Positions 51,900 through 64,000 of a DNA stretch of 64,000 nucleotides are shown piece after piece. Under the pieces are notes generated by a model. It was not told where the DNA came from. It saw only the letters and a list, made by a program, of their open reading frames with translations, and did not search any database. Each line of letters starts with the position of its first letter. The first letter of the stretch is position 1. The position numbers were made by a program, and so were the translations under genes. This stretch comes from Nipponacmea schrenckii (Eukaryota > Mollusca > Gastropoda > Lottiidae). Where the stretch lies: the NCBI GenBank assembly GCA_030562195.1, contig JAUJPP010000005.1, positions 24,415,106 through 24,479,105 of the forward strand, written 5' to 3'.

Positions 51900-53353
51900 T
51901 ATTCAGTCCTCATTTCAGTTTAAGAGCGGTTTCTAAAATCGATGTTTTTCACATAAAATATCGTTTAAATAAATCAAGGATAAATGTAATGCAATTGAAT
52001 TCTATTCATAGTCGATGTATTATAGGGAAGTTAATTTGTTTTATTTAATAAAAACCCCGTCCATAAACGATACACAAAAGAAGACGTATTAACTCCCTGA
52101 ATATCAAATATTGTACAAATTTATCTTTGATACACGCTTAAAAGTATTGTAAAAAGGTTTATAAATAATGTCTGAATACTGTAATTGTGCTAATTGATGA
52201 TATCTGTGCGCATGACACACATACAAGTAATAAATTCTCTTTACAGTTTCTTTAAGTTAGGCAATACACAATACAGTTCATTAATTTTATACATAATTCA
52301 TACATAACTCTGTTGTTTTAAACGAAGACCCGAAAATAACAGCGGTGTCTATTTTATATTAAACAAATTTCAAGCGATCTGTTTCTTTTTCCGGCTTTGA
52401 ACACTAGTTCTTACTAATATAATATTTTCAAGACAATGCAGCAATATAATCATATCTTATTCAATAGATCCCAGTTATAGCCTGTTTCAAAATGAAAATA
52501 CGACTTTTGAGTTGTCTACAAGTATTGATATGACACTGTATCAAAATAAATCTACAATATTTCTCAGGCGACAATTTCGGATGTAGAACCTCAAAGTAAA
52601 TACCACAATATGTAGCCTACAATAACGAAGTATAGCAGTATATTATATCAATACACTTTTGTATTGTATTGAAATTATGGTTAGAGTATAATGAATTATG
52701 TGAATGGTTATTAGGCCTACAATGGACTATTTAATATCGTTTTACATGCTTTATTTATGTCATTTCCAACTTCCTAAATCGTGAATAAGACTTGTTATCA
52801 CGGTTTCGATTTCATTTGAAAAGCATACGTCCAAAAAATTGTGCTATATGCATAATATATGCATTATCGGTTGTTCGCTTTATATATTATAAGAAATTCT
52901 ACAAATACACGATATTTAATCATTGATGCAAATCAATCTGGATAATAGGATGATATAATTCATATACCATCAATATTACCTTATCAGTAATTTCTAATTA
53001 CTTGGCAATCGAATTCGGGGGTTGGCAAGATTTGTTCCTATATATACACATCCCCTAGTCTATCCAACCTGAATTATCTCCCATTCTATGAGAGTGACTA
53101 AAATCACTAAAATCTATGCTCAAAAATGAAATTTGGCATCAAATACAGGGTTATAATTTAGAAAAACAATTTCTACCTGACGAATTCTGTATAAGTACTT
53201 CCTTGAATAACGAAACTACAAAATTTCACATTAGTCTATTATTAGAAAAATACCCACAAGTCAATCAGGGAAGTAAAACGAGCATGTTAAATCCTGTTAT
53301 ATAGGATATGAAGGATTTGTTGTATTGTGTGATAGGCCTTTAGATTAGATTAG
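51900..53353. other. Upstream region of the MIB-PARP gene
   Basis: AT-rich and non-coding as far as can be seen. It should contain that gene's promoter and 5' untranslated region, but no element stands out. Confidence 0.4.
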
Positions 53354-53612
53354 AAATGAAATGAATGGAGTTTATCGTCACGTCCTACTCTTTTGAACCT
53401 AACGGTCTAATGAAGGCGGACAACGCAATGCAGAGTGCAATGAGGGAAATTTTGCCTGTCGTAGGATCTTTCACGTGCACAGCTTGTAGTAGTACACGTG
53501 GTTTATTGTCCCATCCAAACAACTAAATATTTTTTGTAGGCACCCCGACCAGCATCACTAAACAGGAAATTACCAAACTTATCATTGGGAACTATATATA
53601 CCAGACCTTCTC
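53354..53612 (-). mobile_element. SINE family A copy, diverged
   Basis: Contains AAATGAAATGAATGGAG, GGCGGACAACGCAATGCAG, GTTTATTGTCCCATCC and a decayed head. No clear target duplication was found. Confidence 0.65.
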
Positions 53613-53929
53613 AACTGGCGGCGCGCGCCACTTGTGACTTAATGCAAGAGCCAAAGTAGCGTGCAAATATGTTTTCTTTCTGTTACTGATATTTAGAGGC
53701 CAATATGAATCTTTGATATATACGCCCAATATACGGGATCCTCTAAATTTTTAATTGAAATTCCTTTTAATGTTATGCATTTTACATGTTTTATTTCACC
53801 ACGATGTAAGTTGTTACAGTGATTTACCGGAATGGTTTATCGTTGACAAGGGAAGAGAGCATTGCTCATTGTAATTGCGGCATGATGTTCTCTGTTCACA
53901 CCTAATGCAATAACTCTATGCACTCCCCC

Positions 53930-54107
53930 ATCAAAAATTAGATGGTGATCACTTGCTATACGCACCCCATTTAGCGCTCATTTTTCTTACATGACTAAAT
54001 CGTTGAGAATCTTATTACCATCAAAAATTAAATGGTGATCACTTGCTATACGCACCCCATTTAGTTCTCATTTTTCTTACTTGACTAAATCGTTGAGAGT
54101 CTTTTTA
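53930..54107. repeat. 89-bp tandem duplication
   Basis: Two adjacent copies starting CCATCAAAAATTAGATGGTG and CCATCAAAAATTAAATGGTG, differing at a handful of sites. Confidence 0.9.
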
Positions 54108-54299
54108 CTACAATATTATTATATTATTATGTTTTCTTCATTTGATTTCTGTTTTACCGCCAACGTATAAGTGAAATAATTTGGCGTCTTTTTTCTGGTG
54201 CCTTGCCTATAAGATATAGAAGGACGAGAGTCGCATTTTTAATGATTCTTAGAAGTTAAATTTCTTCTTTCACATGCACGCCATCACTACACAGCTTTG

Positions 54300-54545
54300 T
54301 CCACTCAACTATAAAACGAAGACCCAACTATAAAACGAAGACCCACTCAACTATAAAACGAAGACCCAACTATAAAACGAAGACCCACTCAACTATAAAA
54401 CGAATATCCAACTATAAAACGAAGACCCACTCAACTATAAAACGAAGACCCAACTATAAAACGAAGACCCACTCTACTATAAAACGAAGACCCAACTATA
54501 AAACGAAGACCCACTCTACTATAAAACGAAGACCCAACTATAACT
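54300..54545. repeat. Minisatellite array, AACTATAAAACGAAGACCC type
   Basis: About eleven tandem copies of a 20-24 bp unit, alternating CCAACTATAAAACGAAGA with a form carrying an extra ACT. It is in inverted orientation to the array at 55,221-55,789. Confidence 0.95.
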
Positions 54546-55220
54546 ATCTGATACAAGATTTAAAGTGATACATTACTTAGGATTGCTGTATTTTTCTGAT
54601 TATGATTATGTCGATTAGAACTTTTCTTTCTAGATGCCACCTGTGTAATACAGAATACAATTGAAGTGAAATCAGGACAATGGGTTTAGAAAATGTTTAA
54701 TAGAGCTAGTCATTTTGTCATAAAATGAAGTATGAACAAATTTTCTTTCAATGTCAGGACTTCAAAAAGAATTAGTCTTGGTATCTGATTTAATTGGGTG
54801 TGTGGTCAGCGTTAACAATTGTGTGTCCCTTTTGTTTACAGAAAAGTGCAGTAAAAAAGTCTGTTTCTGCTTTTCAATTGCAGATATTCTTCTTTTCCTT
54901 TTGATATGTGATCAGGTTATCCACACTAACCTTCACTTCAAAGGCTACGTTTCCTGTTGGGATAAAGTAAAGATTTGTTGGTCTCATGGTCTCTTGGTTT
55001 TAGGCTAAACAAAACGATAGGCTAACTATATTCTCACTGCCTATAATCATAGAACTGTGACCAGTTCTATGTCATTATGAAGCTGTATGTTTCAAATCGT
55101 CTGTATAAACAGACACCCTATTTTAATGATTTATCGGCTAGTATAGGCTTGGATTCTGCGCACTGTAACATTACTTTTGTAAACATTCATCTCGGCATTT
55201 TGTCACCTCGAACTAAGGTA
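54546..55220. other. Spacer between inverted minisatellite arrays
   Basis: 675 bp of AT-rich DNA. An 85-codon open frame (54751-55008, plus) and a 72-codon one run through it, but neither shows splice context, domain or compositional support. Confidence 0.5.
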
Positions 55221-55789
55221 TGTTTTATAGTTGGGTCTTCGTTTTATAGTAGAGTGGGTCTTCGTTTTATAGTTGGGTCTTCGTTTTATAGTTGAGTGGG
55301 TCTTCGTTTTATAGTTGGGTCTTTGTTTTATAGTTGAGTGGGTCTTCGTTTTAAAGTTGATTGGGTCTTCGTTTTATAGTTGAGTGGGTCTTCGTTTTAT
55401 AGTTGAGTGGGTCTTCGTTTTATAGTTGGGTCTTCGTTTTATAGTTGAGTGGGTCTTCGTTTTATAGTTGGGTCTTCGTTTTATAGTTGAGTGGGTCATC
55501 GTTTTATAGTTGGGTCTTCGTTTTATAGAGGTCTTCCATCTTCGGTCTTCGTTTTATAGTTGAGTGGGTCTTCGTTTTATAGTTGATTGGGTCTTCGTTT
55601 TATAGTTGAGTGGGTCTTCGTTTTATAGTTGAGTGGGTCTTCGTTTTATAGTTGGGTCTTCGTTTTATAGTTGAGTGGGTCTTCGTTTTATAGTTGGGTC
55701 TTCGTTTTATAGTTGAGTGGGTCATCGTTTTATAGTTGGGTCTTCGTTTTATAGAGGTCTTCCATCTTCGGTCTTCGTTTTATAGACAC
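55221..55789. repeat. Minisatellite array, GGGTCTTCGTTTTATAGTT type
   Basis: About two dozen copies of the reverse complement of the unit at 54,300. A higher-order block ending GGTCTTCCATCTTCGG occurs twice (near 55,490-55,558 and 55,721-55,789), showing block duplication. Confidence 0.95.
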
Positions 55790-57155
55790 CCGGCCAAAGG
55801 ACAGTTTCTGATTTATCTATTAGTATAGACCTACCGTCAGATTTATCGCATTCTCCTATACGGACAATCTGTTCCGATCAATATTAAATAATTACCCCTT
55901 TGACAATTATGGGGCCTGTCCCCTCCCTGTCTTAATAATTCCTAGAAACACCACTGCTTACCCCCTCCCTAGTAACATCCCATAAAATTAATCGTTAAGT
56001 GGCGCTTCTTGTTTACTATTTTTTGATCAGACTTGTGCTTCAGGAAATTATTTTGAGAAGACCTGCTATATACTATAGTCAAAGTAGATCAACTCTATAC
56101 TATATATATATTTCTATATAACGCGGATAATGTCTCCAATGTCCATTAACTAATAAAGAAAAAAAAGATACCACTATATTTTACAAGGATAACAAATTAG
56201 GTTCACATGTCCGCCGTGACAAGGATCCTTTCTACCAGCTTGTCCTTGGCCAAACCTATTGGCATTGAACTTCCTGGATTATCCGTACCCATTCACAGCT
56301 GGGTGGACTGGAATTGTGTGTGAAGATGACTTATTCAAGGTCATCGGACTTTCACTCACCGATCGAGATTAGAACTCACGTCCGACATTTTCAACGTATC
56401 CAAGCAAATGACACACGATTAATTTATTCGAAACCATATGATCTCGCATCTTAAAGATATCTTGATTCAATGTTAAAGTTGACATAATGCATATTTCTCT
56501 TATGACATTGGTTCAAGTGGAATATCACTCTAATTGCCTAATATCTGATAATAACATAATTAAATTACTAATTAACTGCATCTTACATCATTATCCGTAA
56601 ACATACTGATACTAGCATTGAAGAGTCGTGTTTCAATAGATATTATAATAGTAAGCATTTATTGGAATTAAAGCTATGATAAATAAAGAATAAAAGAAGA
56701 TTGATTTCGTCTTTCGTCATCCTTTCATAATTTCCCTAACCCGGCCCGTAATCAGCCATGGTCTCAATTGAAATTATGAGATTTGTCGGTTGTCATAATT
56801 GTTTCCAATCGTGCAGTGTCCAACAATTGTTGTCGTGATGTAAGTGTGTAGCAATAAGATGATTTATATGTCAACAGTTGGATTTAGTCGATTGACGTAG
56901 TAAACATCACTTTGGAAAATGTTTAGGGACGCTCAGATTACTTCCCCTCAATCACTCTTCAAACAACGAGTTAAGGAAATCAATAAATGATGTTATTGGC
57001 GGCAAAAGTATTTCTGGTTGTCACGCGGTTATAGAAATCAGAATTTATACTAAAAACAATCAACTTTTAACTTAGTTAGGATCATACTTCGTTAAGAAAT
57101 ATCCTATCACAGATTTCGCTACACCTAAGGACATTGGGCAACCAGAGTTTCACAG
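55790..57155. other. Non-coding stretch around repeat family B copy 2
   Basis: Apart from the family B repeat, AT-rich with no supported exon. Confidence 0.4.
56184..56395. repeat. Dispersed repeat family B, copy 2
   Basis: Over 80 percent similar by eye to copy 1 across about 200 bp, in the same orientation. Confidence 0.7.
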
Positions 57156-57870
57156 ATAAAAGCTAATGTTTTTAAATTACTTATTGAAAACAGTTTGTTT
57201 CCTCGTGAGAAATGTGAATATAATTGGATAAATGAATGTGTTATCAGGAAGTTTATATCAGCTGTTGATGTCACTGGAAACGGAATTGCAGATATTGTTC
57301 AAGTGAGCACTATGGTTTTTTTCCAGATGGACGGAGCTTCTTAACGTTATAAGTTTTAAACAGAAGATTTTGAATACTTTGTTTAGTATATTTTTCACAC
57401 AAGAAGTAATTTAAATGTGATTGATATATTTATCATTGTTAAATTTGAGCGAAATGTTTTATATAACAGGAAAGAGGAAAGACAATTCCACAAACAAACA
57501 GTGTGAATGTCGTTCAGCGACTAAAAGTCGATATAAGCCAATAGGTAAAGGTAATGTTTACAAGGTAAAATTAGACAGATCAGCTTGGGAAGTGAGGACA
57601 CCTTTTGTATTTACCTCAAGTAGATTGGGTTCAAATTATGATTGTTCTATGTCAATAGAAGAAACAGAAGAAGAATATCAAGAAGAACAGAACCGTAAGT
57701 TATTATTTCATGTTTTCACGATTCCTGTGTCATATTACAAACAATGTCATATTTCTTATTTTATAGAAACCTCTCAAACATTTATTCATATTGTTTATTC
57801 TGTCTTGAAGAGGGAGGAGAGTTTGGCATTAGAAAGGCTTCATCCATATAACTTCCATATACAACAATGA
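57156..57870 (+). CDS. Hypothetical small multi-exon gene, 3' part
   Basis: Possible exons: 57156-57302 (after CACAG, ending CAA|GTGAGC), 57475-57694 (ending CC|GTAAGT) and 57767-57870 (after TTTTATAG). Their phases agree if the second begins at 57475. The first encodes ENSLFPREKCEYNWINECV, the second WEVRTPFVFTSSRLGS and an acidic end (EETEEEYQEEQ), the third a short tail ending in FHIQQ. The 72-bp second intron is in frame and could be retained. No family is recognised and no 5' exon with a start codon was found. The splice sites and a poly(A) signal 60 bp after the stop are the main support. Confidence 0.38.
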
Positions 57871-57929
57871 TTTTGTCACTTCAACAAATGTATGAGGTTG
57901 AAATGTGTCTAGTACCTTTGAAGTGCGAG

Positions 57930-57935
57930 AATAAA
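57930..57935 (+). promoter_or_regulatory. Poly(A) signal AATAAA
   Basis: Canonical hexamer 60 bp downstream of the stop of the hypothetical gene at 57,156-57,870. Confidence 0.4.
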
Positions 57936-58034
57936 GTACGCCTTACCAAGGTATCCCCTGAAAAATATTGAAACTTAAAGATATCAAACATTTTTTAATT
58001 TCTCAATTCTTGTCAATATGAATATGTATTCATC

Positions 58035-58264
58035 AGTTAGCTTACCTGGTGAAATAATGTAACAGAATCCCTGGAAAAATCTGTAAAACTCACAAAAGTA
58101 AGTCATTTTTGTCAATGGCATTTATATCGACAATTACTTTTTTGGGATTGATCGGATTCTGTTCTGTTATTCATGGCAGCAGTTATATCTGATGATGATT
58201 ATATGCACTTATTGGCCAAGTTTAAAATTTTATTACGTTCATTCTGAGACGCAGTATTCCTTAA
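58035..58264. mobile_element. Diverged family C MITE copy
   Basis: Shares the AAGTCATTTTTG block and the right end GAGACGCAGTATTCCTTAA with the element at 5,338-5,768. The left edge is unclear. Confidence 0.5.
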
Positions 58265-61200
58265 GCAGGACATTTTGGTTATTTCTTACACTTTTGATAT
58301 TGACCATATATTTGCTTTCCAGATGCCTTTGTAATGTTGTAAAAGTTGATATGTTGATCTGATTTGATTTCGTCTCCAGAACGCTCATGCCTGAACAATA
58401 GGTATCATTGAGTCTCCCATCATTTCAAATATAAAATATAGTAGTCATTCAATTTTCCATACCCCAAATAGCTTAGAATAACATTTTCATTTTCCTAAAA
58501 CCAATTAGATGTAAAAAGATTGCTGTCTGGACCTATTGTAAGATTGAAACTAAAATCATCCCTAAGGCAACTTGTCTAAAATACACAAAACGAGAGATTC
58601 TATTCTAGCTCTCTGATGCATTATATTATTGAAAATGGAATTATTTAATTTCATATTGAGAGTAAGAGTATGGTCATAGCGTGATAGTAAATGTAGCATT
58701 AGTTTAAACAAATTAAGTTTTGTATGTTATAACAAATTGAATGCAGATTATTTTCGAATGGGCTTCAATTTAGTTAAAGTACACACCACACGAAACTCTC
58801 GTTTCCCTTATATTTCTGTTTTGCTTATTTCAATTGTTGAAACTACAGTCTTGTTAGATTTAATCTATTAAGCGATCGAGTAAAAGGGACATGAGAAAAT
58901 GTAGTGTCATCAATTTACCCTATTCCGAATATTGACAGTTAATATCGTAAAATATTACAGCGAAACTACTGTTTAGATGAATGGTACTTGATGGGGTTGG
59001 ATTGTAAAGTCAATTATTAGGAGTAATTTCTATTAATTGATTGTGGACTGTTGATCAACAAGGGGGATGTAAATCAGATACGTGATAAAATTGTTACTAT
59101 TAACCTTACTCTACTACTATAATCAACTGATTACAAACTACTAAAACATCTTTTATTCCGGATTGTAAATGTTTCAAATAAGGGAAGTCGAAGTTAGTTA
59201 GCCCTTGTTAACTGACCTGAAGGTACAGAGTTTAATCCCGACAAAGGTTACTGACAGTTTGAATTGTAAAGGTGTAGACTAATGCCACTATTTGACAACA
59301 TTGGCTCAGTGCACACTGCAAGGCATTGCTGGTCTTCATTAGTGCAATCAAGGGTGCAGAGAAAAAGACGTTAAGTTTGAGTTCAACCCTGCTCATTACA
59401 TTATTGATTGTTTTTTTTACAAATAAAGCCATTACATTTAATATGTGTTTGGTAATTTAAAAATGTTTTGTAAATCATTAGAAATCAACGTTCCACGAAA
59501 CCCTTATTTTAGAAATAAAATGTAGAGAGGTCAAAGAACAAATACTACATTTATCCCAATCTTGCATCAATGTTTGTGGACACTAGGTGTAGATCAACTG
59601 TTAATGCAGAAAATTGTAATATTCCCATGTTCTTTTCTAACACAATGATTAGAAATTGGCTACAAAACAACTACATTTTCTTGTCAACACACTCATACTG
59701 TCCTTAATTTTTTACTTCGTTTCATCAAAACAATTTGATATCGAATTGCTTTAAACCTTAATGATTAAACTCATCTCCTTTCCTTCCTTAGTCAATAGAC
59801 ACATCTGGTGATACGTTTGTTCATGATACACTGCAGTTACAACATGACACACAATTCATACAAATAATGTACAGTATAAGTCTAAAAAAGAAATTGTAAG
59901 ATAAAGTTCTTCGGAGTTCTAAACTAACAATGCGCTCCGATTTTAATGTGAAAAAATGCCTGTGACAGGCAACTTTGAAATCGCTTTCTATTTGCAATTG
60001 ATCTGATATAAAGTTTGTTAGAATGCAACAAACATCAGTATACAACAATCGGAGTTTCGTCTGATAACTGATAAAAAATAGATTAACCTTCCACTTAATT
60101 TAATGAGTATTGTCTTGTGAATTCACACTAATTTTGTCGATTTTAGACTACCTCGGCTAGTGTACTCATTCAATGCTGGAATGATTTAAATAATTATAAA
60201 CTGCAGACGTTCCAATTGATTTGATAAAGATTATGACTAGAAGAGCCCAAATTATCGAACATCAAAGAATTCAAATCTTACATTCGAATTGCCTGACAGA
60301 CGCAATGAATTCATTTGTCTGCAACATCTGAGAATATATGAACATCAATTACATTTATTCATGTGTTATTACTTTGAGCTGGGAAGGTTATAACCTGGGG
60401 TGTCATGAGTTGTAGAAAAGAAAACGTCAATCTTTTAGAATTAAAAGGGAGAATTATTGAAAACAGTGGTAACAAAAGCAGAATGCTTTAAATCCGTTTT
60501 TGTGTCTGGAATTGTTCCAAAATCAACATATTTTGATCATTATACTTATTTGACCATAGAATATCAGAGTAGCGGTTTCCTTATCCATACTGTTTCCCCA
60601 ATATTACAAGTTGCGATCAGAAAATTTGTTGCTAAGTGGGGAGATCGGTAGGGTGACCCTTCGCCAAATGATTGTTTGAAACACTACTGGTTCAGTTCGG
60701 CTCCAATCAAGGTCTTTGGTTGCGTAGTGTTGAAAAAATAGTCTGTCTATTATTAATTTCAAATCCTTGTAAGTTTATATTACTCTTATTATGAATGTCG
60801 ACACCCCTCCCCCCATCCCCTCATGGACTATCAAAATTTTACATTCCGAGTGTTTAATTGTTACTTACTTTTATTATCCAGATGTTTAAAATAATCAAAG
60901 CAACAATATTGAGTGAGACAAATTCATTATCGATTTTCTGTAATTCTTTTTCTTCGAAGAGCCTCTTGAATCGAGAGCCAACTTCAACCACTTTTAAATC
61001 AATTGCCTTCATATGTACAATCTTACTTGTTCTTGCTGGTTAAACTTTTAAAGAGATGAAGGAAATATAAGGTACAGCAAATCATGTCTGTTTGTTAATA
61101 TTTGAGTGCAAACGAGAATAAAGTGAATAATATGTTCAAAATGTGTATTTAACATTGATTTGTTTTCTTAATTTAACTTATCCTTTATGACGACATTACG

Positions 61201-62021
61201 AGTTGAAAACAAGGGGGTGTAATCTTGGCTTTACTGACTCAGCAACACTAAATATCTTAGAAACTATAATACGACATACATAATCCCTCTCCGGATATAA
61301 ATGTTTTATAAGATACTAGTGATCTAACAACTATAAGTGAAGTGTTTAATTCCTCCTTAACTCGTATCTTCTAAATTACTTTACATTACCGTGCAATACA
61401 ATATAAAAGTTTGACGTAATTTGCTCTATAAATTATGTTTCAGTCAATTGTATTCAGTTTAATGTCGCTAATCGAGAAAACTTAAGATAGAAAATGCCTT
61501 ATTTCTATTTTAGACTCAATTTATATACATCGTCTATTTATCAGATTGATGTTTTCTGTTGTATAAATGTCCTATCCGTTTGCACAATGTTTTTTAAATT
61601 TGATAAATATTCTAAAATTGTATTAGAGGCAGTAGTTCATAGCAGGTTGAAGTGTTTTCGGTTTTAATTCTTTGAAATTGCGAAGGTAACCAAATAACAA
61701 AACAAATCCTGGTTTTACTTTAGCATGATGTCAGAAAGCAATAATACTCAACAAACTTGCAAACACCACCCCACCCTTTCCTTAACCTAGTAAAATAGCA
61801 TCTACATTACTTCGGAATGGGTAAAGAACTTCAGTTTGAGGGGCGAACCTCTTCATGTGGTGTGAGTATAACTAATGACCAACGGCTAAAGATTTCCATA
61901 TAGGCTAATGTATTTGTCAGTGAGTACAAGACTAATAATAAGAATACAAATGTGAATTATTCCTAATGTCTATCCAATTAGCTACATGTCTCAATCCACC
62001 AATACTGAAAGGCCACATTTC
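58265..62021. other. Intergenic, nothing further recognised
   Basis: Only the SINE fragment at 59,205 was identified. Open frames are short (75 codons or fewer) and unsupported. Confidence 0.5.
59205..59355 (+). mobile_element. SINE family A fragment
   Basis: AGTTTAATCCCGACAAAGG (box-B-like) followed by CACACTGCAAGGCATTGC, a degraded partial copy in the same orientation as 18,784. Confidence 0.5.
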
Positions 62022-62032
62022 GACAGTTTAGA

Positions 62033-62306
62033 AATGAAATGAAATGAATGGAGTTTTACGTCCAACTTTTCTGCACCTTATGGGCTAACGAAGACGGGCA
62101 ACGCCATGCAGTGTGCTTTGAGGGAAATTTTGCCAAGACAACTCTTTTTCGATTTCCAACTGTCGAGGGATCTTTAACGTGCACAGCCTGTAGCACACGG
62201 GCCTCGGTTTATTGTCCCATCCGAACGACTAGACACTTTTTCAGTGTCCCTCCGACCTGCATCACTGACATGGGGAAACCGGGCTGAAAAATCCGAAGGT
62301 TAATTT
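62033..62306 (-). mobile_element. SINE family A copy with 11-bp target duplication
   Basis: Flanked by exact GACAGTTTAGA copies (62022-62032 and 62307-62317). One of the most complete copies. An open frame of 79 codons through it (62048-62287) is incidental. Confidence 0.78.
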
Positions 62307-62317
62307 GACAGTTTAGA

Positions 62318-64000
62318 GCATTGATATGGGTCGTGAATAAATTTAAATAATCTTCGTAAGTACGAGTACAAATGCACGAAAATTACACAAGTCGTTCTTA
62401 ACTTAAAATTTTACTTTGTATTTCTATTAATGTCTTTTCTGTGTATCATAATACGATTTAAACTTCCAAATGCGGATAATTTAAATTTCGACGGTAAATT
62501 GTGAACACTATTACTGATTAGATTAGCTTAAAATTCCTGTTTCTGAGACTAAAGTTTGATTGGTCAAACAAATGCATGGTGAACTTGTCCCCTCAATATA
62601 TAATCAATCTTCAGACCACATATATATACATATATATACATATCACATTACGTTAACACTTCCTGCTAAGATTTACTCTTTAAATCTGTTCATGGTATCG
62701 TTAAGCCTTCTAAATGATAAATACAGCTCAGACAGTGATGATTTATTTTCCCGGTTTATGTCAGCATTAGAGAGGCAATTATTCAATTAAGGAAGTGGAC
62801 GGCCTTTGTAAGTGTATTATTCCACATACTGAGGTTAAAAACATTGATATCAGTTCATATGGAGTAAGCCCTCACACAATAGGTATCACGATACCAATAA
62901 ATATATATTTGAGCATGCATCAAACACAACCTGTTTTCATTTTGTAACCTATTCCATCTGAATGGTTACAAATCGACAAAATAATTTATTCAGGCAGTGT
63001 TTGATGCGTATTCTAGAACTGTTAATAAATACATGTAGTAACATTATTTTATTTATTTGGTTACGCGCTACTCATTCGTTTTTGAGTGAACGTTGATCGT
63101 GAGATTAACTTAAGTCAACATAACCGATCAGAGTTAACCGCATTTTCTTCACCTTCAAATTACCCAAAACACTAAATTACAATTCTCTCTTATATTAATT
63201 GTGAGCTTATTCAGAAACATCACCAGGTTTTAAAGGTTTCAGATCTAGATCATTTCTCCTCTCGATCGAAAAATATATTTGAATTTAAGATTAGCCAGAA
63301 TTACCCTGATTTCTCACGTCTTAAGATTAAGTTGGTGTATATAGTCGAGACAGAGTGAGATTTAAAACGTGCTGAGAATGGTGAGTTTTATAGAATTAAT
63401 ATTTCCTACCATTTATACCACTTATCTTAGAACATTCAGCGAACCCCTAACCATTGACCTCATTTATCCCATCATCGGTTTTGAAATGTGCCAATTAGGA
63501 GTTCAACCATGATGGCTACATTTAACTCTAGAATTTCCTTACAGCCTTTAACAGTGAAATTACTTTACTACTGTAGTCTTTATTTCAAATAATGTGTGAT
63601 AAGTTTTAAATTTTACAAATAATTGACGAATGAATCAGTTGCTCCGCTATCTTATCCGATTGACCTCTGGTGGAATGCAACACGGAGCAAAATTTCGGTT
63701 TATCAGTCTCAGATTGTTGTTGGTTGTTGCTTTTGAAGAAGATATAAAAGCTATCTTTATTGATTGGATTTCTAATATTAAGTAAATTATCTGTAGTAAA
63801 CTGTAATGAAATGTGTTAAATTAAGAGTCTTATAGACAGGTAATTAAACTAGAATTCAGTGATGAAGAATAAAACATGTATATTAACTCTTTATTTATTA
63901 TAAATAAACTTGAGCCTCTAACCTCTTGAGATAAATTAAGCAATAGAAATTCTATTAGTTGCAAATGAACAAGTTTGTATGCCAGACATTATTCAAGTCT
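62318..64000. other. Right-end intergenic region
   Basis: A short TATATACA microsatellite lies near 62,620. The only gene-like hint is the TATA/ATG/donor arrangement at 63,337-63,386. Confidence 0.4.
63337..63380 (+). promoter_or_regulatory. Possible TATA box and first exon ending ATG|GTGAGT
   Basis: GTATATAG at 63337-63344 lies 33 bp before an ATG (63378-63380) that abuts a perfect donor GTGAGT. This layout is seen in some housekeeping genes whose first intron follows the start codon. No second exon is visible before the window ends. Confidence 0.15.

Noticed and set aside
54751..55008. Open frame between the minisatellite arrays
   Set aside because: Cys/Leu-rich chance frame with no splice or domain support.

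Overview
The window is AT-rich, intron-rich invertebrate nuclear DNA, most likely from a mollusc or another lophotrochozoan. The grounds are many short exons with GT-AG introns and no bacterial-style gene packing, several SINE and MITE families, and a diverged Mind-bomb-type gene of a kind common in molluscs. The species cannot be named from the sequence.

Layout. Positions 1-25,598 are intergenic and repeat-bearing, and no gene can be supported there. Two plus-strand genes follow: a five-exon gene at 25,599-28,804 for a 556-aa helical, C-terminally anchored membrane protein with a KASH-like tail, and a two-exon gene at 29,422-31,202 for a 350-aa membrane/coiled-coil protein with a poly(A) signal. 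A decayed pogo/Tigger-type (DDE_1) transposase lies on the minus strand at about 31,700-33,420. Two TTAA-bounded elements come next (34,003-34,736 and 36,214-37,262); the first carries a tRNA-related SINE.

The main gene runs on the minus strand from 51,899 to 37,283. Eighteen exons can be joined with every splice phase matching, giving 2,964 nt (987 aa). The order is MIB/HERC2 - ZZ zinc finger - MIB/HERC2 - Mind-bomb repeats - ankyrin repeats - PARP (ART) catalytic domain. This is the Mind bomb architecture with the C-terminal RING fingers replaced by an ADP-ribosyltransferase, and it is the most notable item in the window. Its introns hold a 1.7-kb foldback element, a TTAA MITE and a tandem-repeat array.

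From 52 kb to the right end the DNA is again mostly intergenic. It holds SINE copies, an 89-bp tandem duplication, a pair of inverted minisatellite arrays (54.3-55.8 kb), a weakly supported small gene (57,156-57,870) and a speculative first exon at 63.3 kb. Nothing suggests that the genes form one pathway. The two membrane/coiled-coil neighbours might act at the nuclear envelope or ER, but that is inference.
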